This document shows, one piece after another, positions 24,501 to 34,914 of a DNA stretch of 64,000 bases. Source of the DNA: Ancistrus triradiatus (taxonomy: Eukaryota > Chordata > Actinopteri > Siluriformes > Loricariidae). The DNA lies in the NCBI GenBank assembly GCA_025084515.1, contig JAJAGP010002181.1, positions 62,001 to 126,000 on the forward strand, given 5' to 3'. A program made the translations under genes and the position numbers. Below the pieces are notes generated by a model, which ran no database searches, was not told the origin of the DNA, and saw only the letters and a list, made by a program, of their open reading frames with translations. The first letter of the stretch is position 1; each line of letters opens with the position of its first letter.

Positions 24501-25600
24501 ATATTTTTGTCTCATTTGTGTAACTGGGTTCTCTTTATCTAAATTTAGGACTTTTAGGTGATACTTATGCAGAAATATGAAAAATTATAAAGGGTTCACA
24601 AACCTTGAAGCACCACTGTAAAACTGTTTGCTTAAGCTAATCTATAACACACAAATGTGATCGGCTTCTGCACAGGTAAAGAGAAGCAAAAGCCCAGGCT
24701 GAAACCTGGAATCATGAAACTGTGCTGCACTAACACTACAATCGGCATTTAATTATTAATTAATGACTTTGTACTTTACACAGAAACAATTAATTGCTAA
24801 TTTACTTAGCAGTGCGTTATTTTCAATAAATGATCTTTTCTAAGCAGCCCCAAAATTCATTTTAATTGATCAGAAAAGCTACAAAGGCCCCGTATTGGTG
24901 TTCCAGGTTGAACCAAGTGTATTATTTACAGTTTTCTTAATATATTCGCTTTATTAATAGGCATACCGCAGATCTGTCACGGATTTAAATTAAATATTCT
25001 ATATACACGTACAATTTTTTACATAATAACATTACATTTAACAACGCAGTATAGGTTTGATTTCACCAATGTCGTCACGCCCGCATTAAGCCAAGTCCCG
25101 CCTCCAGCGCTGTAATTGGCTACTGCGTGTCCAGCTTTAAGCTGTGATTGGTTCGTGCTACTGTCAGATACCAAGACTATAATTACTTTACCGGAAAACG
25201 GGTAGAAAATTAATAACACCACCACCAGGGCAAGCTAAACATGCTAATCCACCTTCGATGTCAAAACACAGTTGTGTGTTACACCCAGCTACATAACAGC
25301 TTATAAAATCAATTAAATAATAAATAAAAAAAATACACAATTTAATGTCATAATGTCTAAAAACAGCGTTTACTACAGACAGCTGTTAGCGGCATGAAGC
25401 GTAAATGCCACAATGTGAATACTGACAGCTCGAGCTCAAGTGTAAGTTCATGGTAAGCTAGGACTATTTTACACACATACAAGAATATTCCAATAAAAAA
25501 TGATAAAAAAATAACTCTTACTCTGTCCGTCGGAGCAGATGAAAGTGTGAAGAGAGAGAAATACGAATCGCAATCAGAACTGTGATTATTAACAGAGCAA
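21409..25600 (-). CDS. znf706: znf706, small C2H2 zinc-finger protein, gene span
   Basis: Two coding exons (22923-22789 and 21504-21409) join in phase 0 to 231 nt, encoding 76 residues, the family length. The N-terminus (MARGHQKIQSQQKNAKKQAE) is the lysine/glutamine-rich SERF-like segment. A single C2H2 finger follows with C41, C44, H57 and H62, then the conserved HPKNPLPPEL tail. In mammals ZNF706 is nuclear and linked to exit from pluripotency through repression of Klf4; that role is family knowledge, not seen here. The neighbours on both sides match the mammalian order. A noncoding first exon probably lies near 25522-25600, which would make the 5' intron about 2.6 kb with a Tc1 relic inside it. 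Confidence 0.93.
22789..22923 (-). CDS. znf706: znf706 coding exon 1
   Basis: 135 nt, 45 codons, from ATG at 22923-22921 to VYTCGVCR, then donor GTCAGT (22788-22783). It carries the two zinc-binding cysteines. The start is chosen because MARG is the conserved N-terminus. In the transcript the donor is followed at once by a CA-rich stretch. Confidence 0.96.
23022..24619 (-). mobile_element. Full-length but dead Tc1-like transposon
   Basis: The ends are inverted repeats: CAGTGGTGCTTGAAAGTTTG at 23022 is mirrored by CAAACCTTGAAGCACCACTG ending at 24619. Inverted repeats extend about 200 bp and TA flanks both tips. The length of 1.6 kb is normal for Tc1. On the minus strand 23244-23546 keeps the C-terminal transposase part (LEWPVKVLTLIPMEMLWKSL, the usual 'NPIE-LW' region, with the Glu retained), but stops and frameshifts break the rest. 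It lies in the 5' intron of znf706. Confidence 0.85.
25070..25160. promoter_or_regulatory. CCAAT/GC-box cluster upstream of znf706 coding exons
   Basis: Two minus-orientation CCAAT boxes (ATTGG near 25115 and 25147) and a GC box (CCCGCCTCC near 25098) lie within 60 bp, in DNA richer in GC than its surroundings. This could be a promoter for a znf706 transcript. It competes with the inferred exon at 25522-25600 as the main start region. Confidence 0.4.
25522..25600 (-). other. Possible noncoding first exon of znf706
   Basis: The minus-strand sequence ends GGACAGA at 25522 followed by a good donor GTAAGAG (25521-25515). It sits directly beside the 32-bp minisatellite. Only transcript reads can confirm it. 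Confidence 0.35.
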
Positions 25601-25659
25601 CTGCTTCAGCTCTCACAGAGATCAGAGTTTGTTCCAAATCAGCAACACACACTCTCCCT

Positions 25660-25960
25660 ACACACTCTCCCTTCATGATTAATAACACACTACACACTCT
25701 CCCTTCATGATTAATAACACACTACACACTCTCCCTTCATTATTAATAACACACTACACACTCTCCCTTCATTATTAATAATACACTACACACTCTCCCG
25801 TCATTATTAATAACACACTACACACTCTCCCGTCATTATTAATAACACACTACACACTCTCCCTTCATTAATAATAACACACACTACACACTCTCCCTTC
25901 ATTATTAATAACACACACTACACACTCTCCCTTCATTATTAACAACACACACTACACACT
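25660..25960. repeat. 32-bp minisatellite, unconverted left edge
   Basis: About nine clean copies of a unit that includes ACACTCTCCCTTCATTATTA and a short ACACACT linker. The unit has essentially no G; a few copies carry TGATTA or CCCGTC variants. It is the left end of a 3.7-kb array that runs to about 29340. Confidence 0.95.
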
Positions 25961-25964
25961 CCCA

Positions 25965-26780
25965 CGCTGGGAGGAAGACACACACGACCAGACGCGGCCG
26001 TGCAGGAGGAAAGAACACACGGACACACGCGCCCGTCAGACGGACGAACACAACGACACACGCGCCAGGCAGAGCAGAGAACACTATCGACACACGGCGC
26101 CCGGCAGGAGGAAGAACACACACGGACAACGCGCCAGGCATGGGAGGAACAACACACACAAGACACAACGCGCCGGAGGGGAGGAAGAACACGGCACACG
26201 ACTCACACGCGGCCGGCAGGCGGAGAACACTACGCTCCACGCGCCCGGCAGGAGAAGAACACCACACACACCACGCGGCCGGCAGGAGGAAGAACACACG
26301 CAGCACGCGCCCGGCAGGAGAAGAAACACAAAAGAAAAAGCGAACAGGAAGGAGGAAAAACAAAAAATGAAACACGAGCCACGGGCGGGAGAAGAATAAC
26401 AAACGACACAACGCGGAAGGCGGAGAAGAAAAAAACGAAACAAGAGACAGGAAGGAAGAAGAATAAACACACGACACACGAGGCCCGGCAGGAGGAACAA
26501 ACAAACGCATAGAAACAAAGAGCCAGGCGGGAGGAAGAAAACACACGACAACAGCGGCCGGCAGGAGGAAAGACACACGACACACGCGCAAGGCAGGAGA
26601 GGAAGAACACACACGACACCACGCGGCCGGGAAGGAGGAAGAACACACGAAACACGCGCCCGGAATGAGGACAGAAAACCACACGACACCACGCGCCGCA
26701 GGAGGAACAACCACACTACGACACACGCGCCCGGGCGCGGGAGGAAGAAACACAAACGACACCACGCGGCCGGCAGGAAG
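25965..26780. repeat. Satellite block 1 with T replaced by G (core also C by A)
   Basis: The unit here reads ACACGCGCCCGGCAGGAGGA, which is the flanking unit with every T changed to G and A and C unchanged. Residual T is rare. Around 26325-26470 many C positions are also A, giving GAACAGGAAGGAGG-type text. Small indels are frequent. Because stops vanish on the minus strand, long meaningless open frames appear (for example 25905-26819). See the findings for interpretation. Confidence 0.9.
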
Positions 26781-26784
26781 GAAG

Positions 26785-27840
26785 AACACACTACACACTC
26801 TCCCTTCAAATAATAACACACACTACCACACTCTCCTTCATTATTAATAACACCACACTTACACCACTATCCCTTCATTATAACAACAACACTACACACT
26901 TCCCGTCTTTATTAACTGACAAACAAACTACACACGCGGCCGGAATATGACCGAAACAAAAAGAAAAGGACCCGGAAGTAGAAGGAACCACACACGAAAA
27001 GAGAACAGTCAATTAGGAAACCAAACACAACACGAAACCACTCTCCCTTCATAGGATAACAAAACCACTAAACACGCATAACGGAGGAGTGCAATAAACA
27101 CTACAAATAGATCCTTCAGGATTAATTGAAAAAAATACAAACTCTACCTTCATATAATAACACACTACACAATCTCCTTCATTATTAAGTAAAAAACCCC
27201 CCAAAAACACACTGACACACTCTCCCTGCATTTATTAACAACACACACTACACCACTCTCCGTAATTATTAATAAAACAACACTACACACTCCTCCCTTC
27301 ATTATTAATAAACACACACTACACACTCCCTTCATTATAACAACAACACTAACACTCTTACCGTCGTGATTAATTAACACACACTAACAACACTCTTCCT
27401 CATTATTAATAACACAAGACCAAACTATCAAGGCATGGTAGTAAAAACACAAAATAAAAAAGCTACATTCAGGATAAAAAAACAGAAGAAAAAATGCATC
27501 CCGTTTTCATAAGACAACACTACACAAGATCACGGAATAGTAAGAACAAACTAAACAATCGACATTCTCTAAATAAGAAACACACATACACACTCTACCT
27601 TCAGGATTAACAACCACAAAATACACACTCTACCGTCTTTATTAATAAACCCACAATACACATCTTTCCTTATCTATTAAGAAAACAACTACAACATCTC
27701 CCACTTCATTATTAATAAACACAACACTACACACTCTCCTTCATGATTAATAAAACACATACACACTCTCCCTTCATTTATTGAATAAACCACACACGAA
27801 CACACTCTCCTGCATTATTAACACACACCTACCACTTCCC
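26785..27840. repeat. 32-bp minisatellite, noisy unconverted middle
   Basis: The T-containing unit returns (CACACTCTCCCTTCATTATT), but most copies carry insertions, deletions and substitutions, far more than the clean array edges. Around 27420-27560 the unit is barely recognisable. This fits raw single-pass long-read sequence. Confidence 0.85.
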
Positions 27841-27844
27841 GTAG

Positions 27845-28925
27845 TGTGAGGAAGAACACACAGACACACGCGCCGGAAGGGGAAGAACCAACCGACACAC
27901 GCGCCGGCAGGAAGAAGGAAACACACACGACACCACGCGCCCGGCAGGAGGAAGAACACACACGACACAAGCGCCGGCAGGAGGAACACCACACACGTAC
28001 ACAGCGCGCCCGGCGGGAGGAAGAACAAACACGACAACACGAGGGAAGGAAGGAGGTAAGAAAAAATGTAATAAAAAGAGCAAAGGAGGAGGCAATGCAA
28101 ACAAAAGAAAAAAGTGAAAGGAATGGAGGAACAAAACAAAAGAAACAAAAGAGGAACGGAAGGAGGCTGAGACAAAAAAAGAAACAAAGAGAAAGGGAAC
28201 GGGGAAGATAAACATAAGAAAAAAGAGAAAGGACAGGAGGAAGAAAACAAAGAAAACAAGAGAAAGGAAGGCAGATGACTAGAAGAAAAAACAGAAAAAA
28301 GCGAAAGGAAGGAGGATATAAAAAAAAGAAAAACGAGAAAGGAAGGAGGAAGAACAAAAAAAAAAACAGAGAACAAGGCAGTGGGAGGGAAGAAAAAAAC
28401 AAGACATAAAAGGACAGGAAGGAGGAAGAAAAAAAGATAACAAGGAACGAATGAGGGAAGAAAAAAAAACGAAAAAACGAGAAAGGTAGGAGGAAAGAAA
28501 AAAAAGAAACAACCGCGAAGGCGGGAGGAAGAACCACAAAACGAAAAAACGCGAAAGGACCAGGAGGAAGAAAAAAATCTAAAAAACGCGAACAGATAGG
28601 AGGAAGAACCACACGACCAACGAGAACGGCAGGAGGAAGAACAAGACCGAAAAACGCGCACGGCAGGAGGAGGGAAGAACATAACACGACACACACGGGC
28701 CCGCAGGAGGAAGAACACCCAGCAACGCGCCGGCAGGGGGAAGAACCCACACAAGACACAGCGCCGCGGCAGGAGAGAACACAAGACACACGCGCCCGGC
28801 AGGAGGAAGAACACACACGAACACGCGCCCGGCAGGAGAAGAACCACACGACACACGCGCCCGGCAGGGGGAAGGAAACACACAGACACCGCGCACGGCA
28901 GGAGGAAGAAAAACGACACACTCGA
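27845..28925. repeat. Satellite block 2, nested T-to-G then C-to-A conversion
   Basis: 27845-28025 and 28570-28925 carry the T-to-G form (clean example 27935-27952). Between them, 28030-28565 carries the form with both T-to-G and C-to-A (clean example 28331-28350, AAACGAGAAAGGAAGGAGGA), so the strand becomes nearly all purine. The order is flanking unit, single conversion, double conversion, single conversion, flanking unit, which is symmetrical. Long open frames such as 27774-29015 (minus) are by-products. Confidence 0.9.
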
Positions 28926-28929
28926 ACAG

Positions 28930-29340
28930 TCATTTGTAAAGAAACCACAACAAAACAAGCTCCCTTCATTAGTATAACACAATAAAAATCTCCCTTCATT
29001 TTTAATAAACAACACACACTACCACACTCTCACGTCATTATTAATAAAAAACTACACACTCTTCCTTCTTTTTAATTAAAACACACTACACACTCTCCCT
29101 TCATTATTAATAACACACTACACACTCTCCTTTCATTATCAATAACACACACTACACACTCTCCCTTCATTATTAATAACACACTACACACTCTCCCTTC
29201 ATTATTAATAACGCACACTACACACTCTCCCTTCATTATTAATAACACACTACACACTCTCCTTTCATTATTAATTATACACTACACACTCTCCCTACAC
29301 CCTTCATTATTAATAACAGACACTACACACTCTCCCTTCA
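28930..29340. repeat. 32-bp minisatellite, right edge
   Basis: The first copies are noisy; from about 29080 onward they are clean and regular (for example 29188-29207). The array ends near 29340 at ordinary unique sequence. Confidence 0.95.
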
Positions 29341-29559
29341 TTCCTGCGTCAACCAAACAGTTTTTATGAGTGTGTGTGTATGTTTTTGTGTGTGTGTATA
29401 TGTGTGTGTGTTTTAAAGGTAATTCTATCTTCTTCTCTACCACTAGATGGCGATCTATTTCTTTCTCTCACGGAAAGGGAAAGGGTGTTTTGGTCGCACA
29501 GATTAAAGGACCGGGGCCCAACCTTGAGCTGCAGCTACTGTCTGTGGAATTTGGTTTGT

Positions 29560-29690
29560 TCTCCTTGGATCCGTGTGTGGCACTGAGACTCCAGGTTACA
29601 CCCAGGGATTTTGGGATAGACTCCAGATCCACCACCACCCTCACCAGGATAAAGATCTTACTGATGAAGCAATTAACGAATAACAATGGA
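29560..29690 (+). mobile_element. SINE 3' segment
   Basis: GGGATAGACTCCAGATCCAC followed by CCTCACCAGGATAAAG is the HE1-type 3' segment common to fish tRNA-SINEs. It runs into a (CA)n at 29694-29738. A similar short tail occurs at 36965-37020. Confidence 0.6.
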
Positions 29691-29693
29691 ACA

Positions 29694-29741
<48 letters not shown>

Positions 29742-29862
29742 TATTCTGGGACTCAGGATTGACTTTCACACAGCCTCGGGCTCGACCAACACCCTTCAAT
29801 GAGACGTCAGTACCCAGACACTAAATGAACGCTACATAAATACAATAACAAAATACAACGTT

Positions 29863-29868
<6 letters not shown>

Positions 29869-29922
<54 letters not shown>
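29869..29922. repeat. (TG)n microsatellite
   Basis: Twenty-seven TG units in intergenic DNA, 120 bp after a (CA)n at 29694-29738. The two are complementary on the same strand. Confidence 0.95.
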
Positions 29923-29924
<2 letters not shown>

Positions 29925-30149
29925 CGAACGTTTCTGTCGAGACAGATTACATTCTGAACAGTGACCACAGAGGATTTGTTTCCTTTTTATGACTCACTGA
30001 ATAGAAACAAAACACAGAATCCTTCCATCAGCACATTCTCACACCACTAATATTACATCCACTGATAGAGAGAGATAGAATATCACTATTACTATTATTT
30101 ATTTTAATTATTATTATGTTCCTAATTCAGCACTGGTTTTTCTGTGGTA

Positions 30150-30321
30150 AGAGCTAGTTACTGTAAGCTGCAGTTCCTGATGGCCTGGGTTCCATTCTCG
30201 GGGTGATGTTGTTACGGAGCCCTGTGATGGGACTGGTGCCCTGTCTTGGGTGTACCTCTGAATATGGCAAGTCTATTTTGGGTAAGACTTCAGACCCTCC
30301 AAGCGACCATGATCAGGATAA
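30150..30321 (+). mobile_element. SINE copy joined to a Tc1 end
   Basis: A B-box-like GGGTTCCATTCTC near 30188 and 'GATGGGACTGGTGCCCTGTC' are typical of a tRNA-SINE, which ends GGATAAG at 30321. The next base begins Tc1-like terminal sequence (TCTCCTACTTAGAAAGATGA). The same junction recurs at about 32036 in a second Tc1 copy. Confidence 0.6.
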
Positions 30322-30660
30322 GTTCTCCTACTTAGAAAGATGAGAGAGATCTGTAATTTCCATCATAGCTACACTTCAACTATGAGAGACAAAATCCAGG
30401 AAATCACATTGTAGGATTTTTAAAGAATTTAATTGTAAATTATGATGGAAAATAAGTATTTGGTCAATAACAAAAGTTCAACCCAATACTTTGCAATATA
30501 ACCTTTGTTGGCAATGACAGAGGTCAAACGTTTCCTGTAAGTCTTCACCAGGTTGGCACACACTGTAGCTGGTACTTTGGCCCATTCCTCCATGCAGATC
30601 TCCACTAGAGCAGTGATGTTACTGTATATATATATATATATCAGGTAAGAACAGACAACT
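30322..30660 (-). mobile_element. Tc1-like transposon fragment, C-terminal end
   Basis: Matches the left part of the element at 31930-33471. On the minus strand it encodes MEEWAKVPATVCANLVKTYR-like sequence, the C-terminus of a fish Tc1 transposase. It is cut by a (TA)n run at 30625-30640 and by a different Tc1 family beginning at about 30660. Confidence 0.75.
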
Positions 30661-31300
30661 GAGGCTACAACTGCCATGGGGTCACCAAAATTGGATGATA
30701 GATGAAAATGAAAAATGTCACCTTGGCTGATGAGTCTTGATTTCTGTTACGACATTCGAATGGTCAGGTCAGAAACATGAAAAAAATATGGATTCATCCT
30801 GCCTTATAATCAAAGGTTCAGGCTGCTGGTAGTGGTGTGATGGTGTGATTTTCTTAGCACACTGTTTGCCCTTTAATGCCAACAACTTGGCACACTTTGA
30901 ACCCTTTAATACCAACTGAGCATGGTTTAAACCCCACAGCCTGCCTGAGTATTGTTGCTGACTGCGTGCACCCTTTTATGCCCACAGTGTACCATCTTCT
31001 GATGGATAATTACAGGAGGATAACATGTCATGTCCCAAAGCTAAAATCATCTCAAACGGCCTCCACAGTCACCAGATCTCACCAATTGAGCACCTTTGGG
31101 TTGTAGTGCAACGGGAGATTCACATCATGGATATGCAGCCGACATATCTGCAGCGACTGTCTGATGATGTTATAGAAATACAGACCAAAATCTCTGAGGA
31201 AATTTTACCAGCACCTCGTTGAATCTATAGGATTAAAGCAGTTCTGAAGGAAAAAGTGGTCCAACCCAGAACTAGCATGGTGTACCTAATAAAGTGGCCG
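30660..31300 (+). mobile_element. 3' half of a second Tc1 family, plus strand
   Basis: With frameshifts, the plus strand encodes the C-terminal half of a Tc1 transposase: 'SPIEHLWVVVQREI' (about 31078-31118, with the catalytic Glu) and 'LSIVADCVHPFMPTVYHLL' (about 30946-31003). It ends in the 3' terminal motif CCTAATAAAGTGGCCGGTG at about 31286-31304. The 5' half is missing. Confidence 0.75.
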
Positions 31301-31506
31301 GTGTGTGTATATGTGTGTGTGTGGATTTGTTCCAGAACTTTCTCTTAGTGTAAAATACAGTGTTGTTATGAATTTAATCAGTTGTGTGTATCCTGTAATT
31401 CCAGTTCAGCAGGTCCTGAGCTCTGCCTGCAGCTTCAACAATATTCCACTCACTATTCAACTCCAAATAACATTTGTTTGTAACTTCCACACATCTCCTT
31501 CTGCAG

Positions 31507-31508
<2 letters not shown>

Positions 31509-31549
<41 letters not shown>
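31509..31549. repeat. (CA)n microsatellite
   Basis: About 20 CA units in intergenic DNA. Confidence 0.95.
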
Positions 31550-31555
<6 letters not shown>

Positions 31556-31929
31556 TATTCAATGTGTTTATTATTATTAGCGCTTGTTCTCATGTATCAG
31601 TAACGTAGAATGATAGTTAATTCTAACATTCTAATTCTAACCCTCTTGCAGCTGTTGCTCTGCTGTTTTGAACGTCTAGAAGTGAGTTTGTGACGTAATA
31701 ATAAGAGTATGACATTTATTTTTAAAATGTATTTCTCAGTTTCCATTCGCTGTGGGAGAATAAAATGACAGTTTAATAATAAATCTGTTCTGTAAAAGAT
31801 TTCCTATCAGATAAATATTTAAATCCTTACACCAGCATGACATTTCTGTTCATAAAAAAGGATTTATATTTAATTACGTCAAGCTTTATTTGTAGAAGCA
31901 AATGGGATTAATAAAAAACTACTAATATA

Positions 31930-33471
31930 CAGTGGGGCAAAAAAGTATTTAGTCAGTCACTGATTGTGCAAGTGAATATGGAAAGTCTATTTTGGGTAAG
32001 ACTTCAGACCCTCCAAGCGACCATGATCAGGATAAGGTCTCCTACTTAGAAAGATGAGAGAGGTCTGTAATTTTCATCATAGCTACACTTCAACTATGAG
32101 AGACAAAATGAGAAAAAAAATCCAGGATATCACATTGTAGGATTTTTAAAGAATTTAATTGTAAATTATGGTGGAAAATAAGTATTTGGTCAATAAATTT
32201 GGTTCAACTCAATACTTTGTAACATAACCTTTGTTGGCAATGGCAGAGGTCAAACGTTTCCTGTAAGTCTTCACCAGGTTGGCACACACTGTAGCTGGTA
32301 TTTTGGCCCATTCCTCCATGCAGATCTCCTCTAGAGCAGTGAAGTTTTGGGGCAACACGGACTTTCAACTCCCTCCACAAATGTTCTATGGGGCTGAAGT
32401 CTGGAGACTGGCTAGGCCACTGCAGGACCTTGAAATGCTTTTTTTTTTACGTAGATCCACTCTTCCCAGCCTGGTGCAGGTCTACAATTTTCTTCCTGGT
32501 GTCCTTCGACAGCTCTTTGGTCTTTCCCATGGTTGAGTTTGGAGTCTGACTGTTTGAGGCTGTGGACAGGTGTCTTTTATACAGGTAACGAGGTCAAACA
32601 GGTGCCATTCACACAGGTAACGAGTGGAGGACAGAAGAGCTTCTTAAAGACGAAGTTACAGGTCTGTGAGAGCCAGAAATCTTGCTCGTTTGTGGGTGAC
32701 CAAATACTTATTTTCCACCATAATTTACAATTAAATTCTTTAAAAATCCTACAATGTGACTTGCTGGATGTTTTTTTCTTACCGTATTTTCTGGGCTATA
32801 AAGCGCACCGGGTTATAAGGCGCAATATCAGTGATCGACTGCTAACGGATCTATTTTCATACATAAAGCGCACCGGGTTATAAGGTGCATTAAATGAAAC
32901 AAAACTCTTAAGTTCCCTCAGAAGCTCAGTTTGGTCTTTACCTGGCGCAGGGCGTCTTCTTGCTTCCTCCACATCCGTACCATTGATTCGTTAATGTTGA
33001 ATTCTCTCGCAGCTGCTCTATGTCCGTGTTGTACTGCGTGACTGATAGTGTTGAGTTTGAAATCCGCTTCGAAAATAAATGAATGAATGCACGTACCCTA
33101 ATGTTGGGGCACAGATCGGTATTACTCCGCTATGTTCCTGACTACGGTGGCCGTGAGCTTCGTAACTTACCAACGCCGTGCTAAAACATTTTGACAGATT
33201 TATGAGCGCCGTGTACCATCTACAATCGGTTCTAGGTCAGAAAGCACAACCAGAATTAATTCATACATTAGACGCACCGCATTTTAAGGCGCACTGTCGA
33301 TTTTTTAGAAAATTAAAGGATTTTAAGTGCGCCTTATGGTCCGAAAAATACAGTATTTTGTCTCTCATAGCTGAAGTGTAGCTATGATGACAATTACAGA
33401 CCTCTCTCATCTTTCTAAGTAGGAGAACTTACACAATCAGTGACTGACTAAATACTTTTTTGCCCCACTGT
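31930..33471 (-). mobile_element. Deleted Tc1-like element carrying a pogo-like insert
   Basis: The ends CAGTGGGGCAAAAAAGTATT (31932) and AATACTTTTTTGCCCCACTG (ending about 33471) are inverted repeats with TA outside. On the minus strand the C-terminal transposase region (32200-32430) is joined directly to the N-terminal helix-turn-helix region (32455-32533), so the catalytic centre is deleted. A SINE-derived piece of about 60 bp sits in the left repeat (31971-32035). A 572-bp second transposon (32782-33353) is nested near the right end. Confidence 0.85.
32782..33353 (-). mobile_element. Pogo-like (Tigger) deletion derivative, nested
   Basis: The ends CCGTATTTTCTGGGCTATAA and, inverted, CAGTATTTTTCGGACCATAA form imperfect inverted repeats containing the AAGGCGCACC motif. 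TA is duplicated at 32780-32781 and 33354-33355. On the minus strand 32940-33010 encodes REFNINESMVRMWRKQED, the helix-turn-helix of pogo-type transposases. The DDE domain is gone. The uninterrupted target is seen at about 4130-4140 in a sister Tc1 copy. Confidence 0.75.
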
Positions 33472-33784
33472 AAGTTGGAAATACATTAGAGTAATAAGCT
33501 GATCCATTGATAAAAATAAAAAGTTATGGATTTATTGTCCACTCTTTCAATTCTTATTATTTATTTGTTTCACATCATATCTGTTGTAATATAAAAATCT
33601 TCAACCAAAAATTATTCATTCATGCTCATTAACATTCCTCTGTTTAGGTTTCATCTGCACCAATAATCACCAGTAGTTAGCAACAATCACCGATAAATAA
33701 TGACATAGAAAAAAATAAAACACTTGACGAAATGAACTGATCTGTAATTGTGATGGTATGAATGATAGATTTAGTGTTGAATGA

Positions 33785-33878
33785 CAAGTTTGTGAAGCAG
33801 ACCAGACACTTGCCTTCATAGCTCTAAGAACTCGGGTTTGAGTCCTGGTTTGGCCTCTGTCTGTCTGGAATTTCCATG

Positions 33879-33921
<43 letters not shown>

Positions 33922-33945
33922 TGTGTGTGTTTTAGAGAATGCAGT
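33785..33945 (+). mobile_element. SINE head interrupted by (TG)n
   Basis: A tRNA-like head with B-box CGGGTTTGAGTCC (about 33833) followed by TGGAATTTCCATGTT and then a (TG)n run at 33879-33930 where the rest of the SINE core would be. Confidence 0.5.
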
Positions 33946-33999
33946 GTTCATTCTGTCACTCAGATGTTCTAAAATCTACAATACGAGGTGTTTGATGGG

Positions 34000-34730
34000 A
34001 TCCATTGGAGCTGCACTGCCTTTTAACTTTATTCTGTTTGTCTGAGGTGCAGCTTGGTTAAATCAGGGTGTGTTTGCGTGTCGAGGCGTGTCATAAAACA
34101 CACAGTCAGAAACACACTGTAAGAAATATTATTACTATAGTGAAGTCTTAACTCAACGTATAATTAATTATATGAACATATCCTAACAAATGCTTTCAAA
34201 AACAATGTACTTTTTAGATTTATACAATAATAAATTTTTTTTAAATTTTGAGTTTGACTTCAGCTGCCGGGGACAGAATGACATTTTTGTTACTGAGCAA
34301 GCCTACCTCCATGTGTGCCGTGTCCTCTATGCCCCCTGTTGCCCCCCATATGGTGCTGTGTTCTGATTGGTTAATGAGCTCTCAGTATAAAGTTAGATTA
34401 GATAGAAGATTCCTTCCTTCTCTTGTATATAACAGTATCTGATCTGACTGAACCGACCCTCAGTACATTAGAGCCCCAGCCGGTCATCAACCCTCCACTT
34501 CCACCCAACCAGCTCCACCTGTTCAGCTCCTGAATTTCACTCATGCTTGATAGATAGACTTCGTCTCTCCCACAGGTACAGTAGATCAGGATCAGGATCA
34601 GGATTAAGGTCAGGATTAAGATCAGGATCAGGATCAGGATACAGCAGGTAGCTGCAGGTTTATTCTGCTTAAGCTCAGAAATGTCAGGTATGCAGCAGCT
34701 CTAAACCTCTGCACTGTTCCACAGGAATGT
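34000..34730. other. Intergenic DNA with a short GATCAG repeat
   Basis: No gene recognised. 34585-34645 is a short array of GATCAG/GATTAA hexamers. A CCAAT-like ATTGG and a TATAAA string lie at 34366-34391, but there is no coding exon downstream on either strand within 2 kb. Confidence 0.45.
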
Positions 34731-34732
34731 AC

Positions 34733-34734
<2 letters not shown>

Positions 34735-34800
<66 letters not shown>

Positions 34801-34809
34801 ACACACACA
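34735..34809. repeat. (CA)n microsatellite
   Basis: About 35 CA units with a single TA interruption near 34796. Confidence 0.95.
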
Positions 34810-34914
34810 GCATGTCTATACCTGTCTAAGTTTGAGCTGTCAGAGATGAAACACTCAGGTTAAAGTTAAAAACATGTCTCAGGTATAAAGTGGGTGAAGG
34901 AATCTGATCTATGG

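Noticed and set aside
25905..26819. Long minus-strand open frame (about 300 codons) rich in Cys, Phe and Pro
   Set aside because: It coincides with the T-to-G satellite block. The conversion removes the TAA/TAG triplets present in the normal unit on that strand, so the open frame is a by-product and shows no domain.
27774..29015. Two overlapping minus-strand open frames of about 400 codons
   Set aside because: Same cause: they span the second converted block, and the protein is a degenerate repeat of the satellite unit in several frames at once.
34240..34442. Possible promoter or first exon (ATTGG and TATAAA strings with a 64-codon frame)
   Set aside because: No downstream exon in phase, no known protein match, and AT-rich flanks; kept only as a remark in the intergenic entry.
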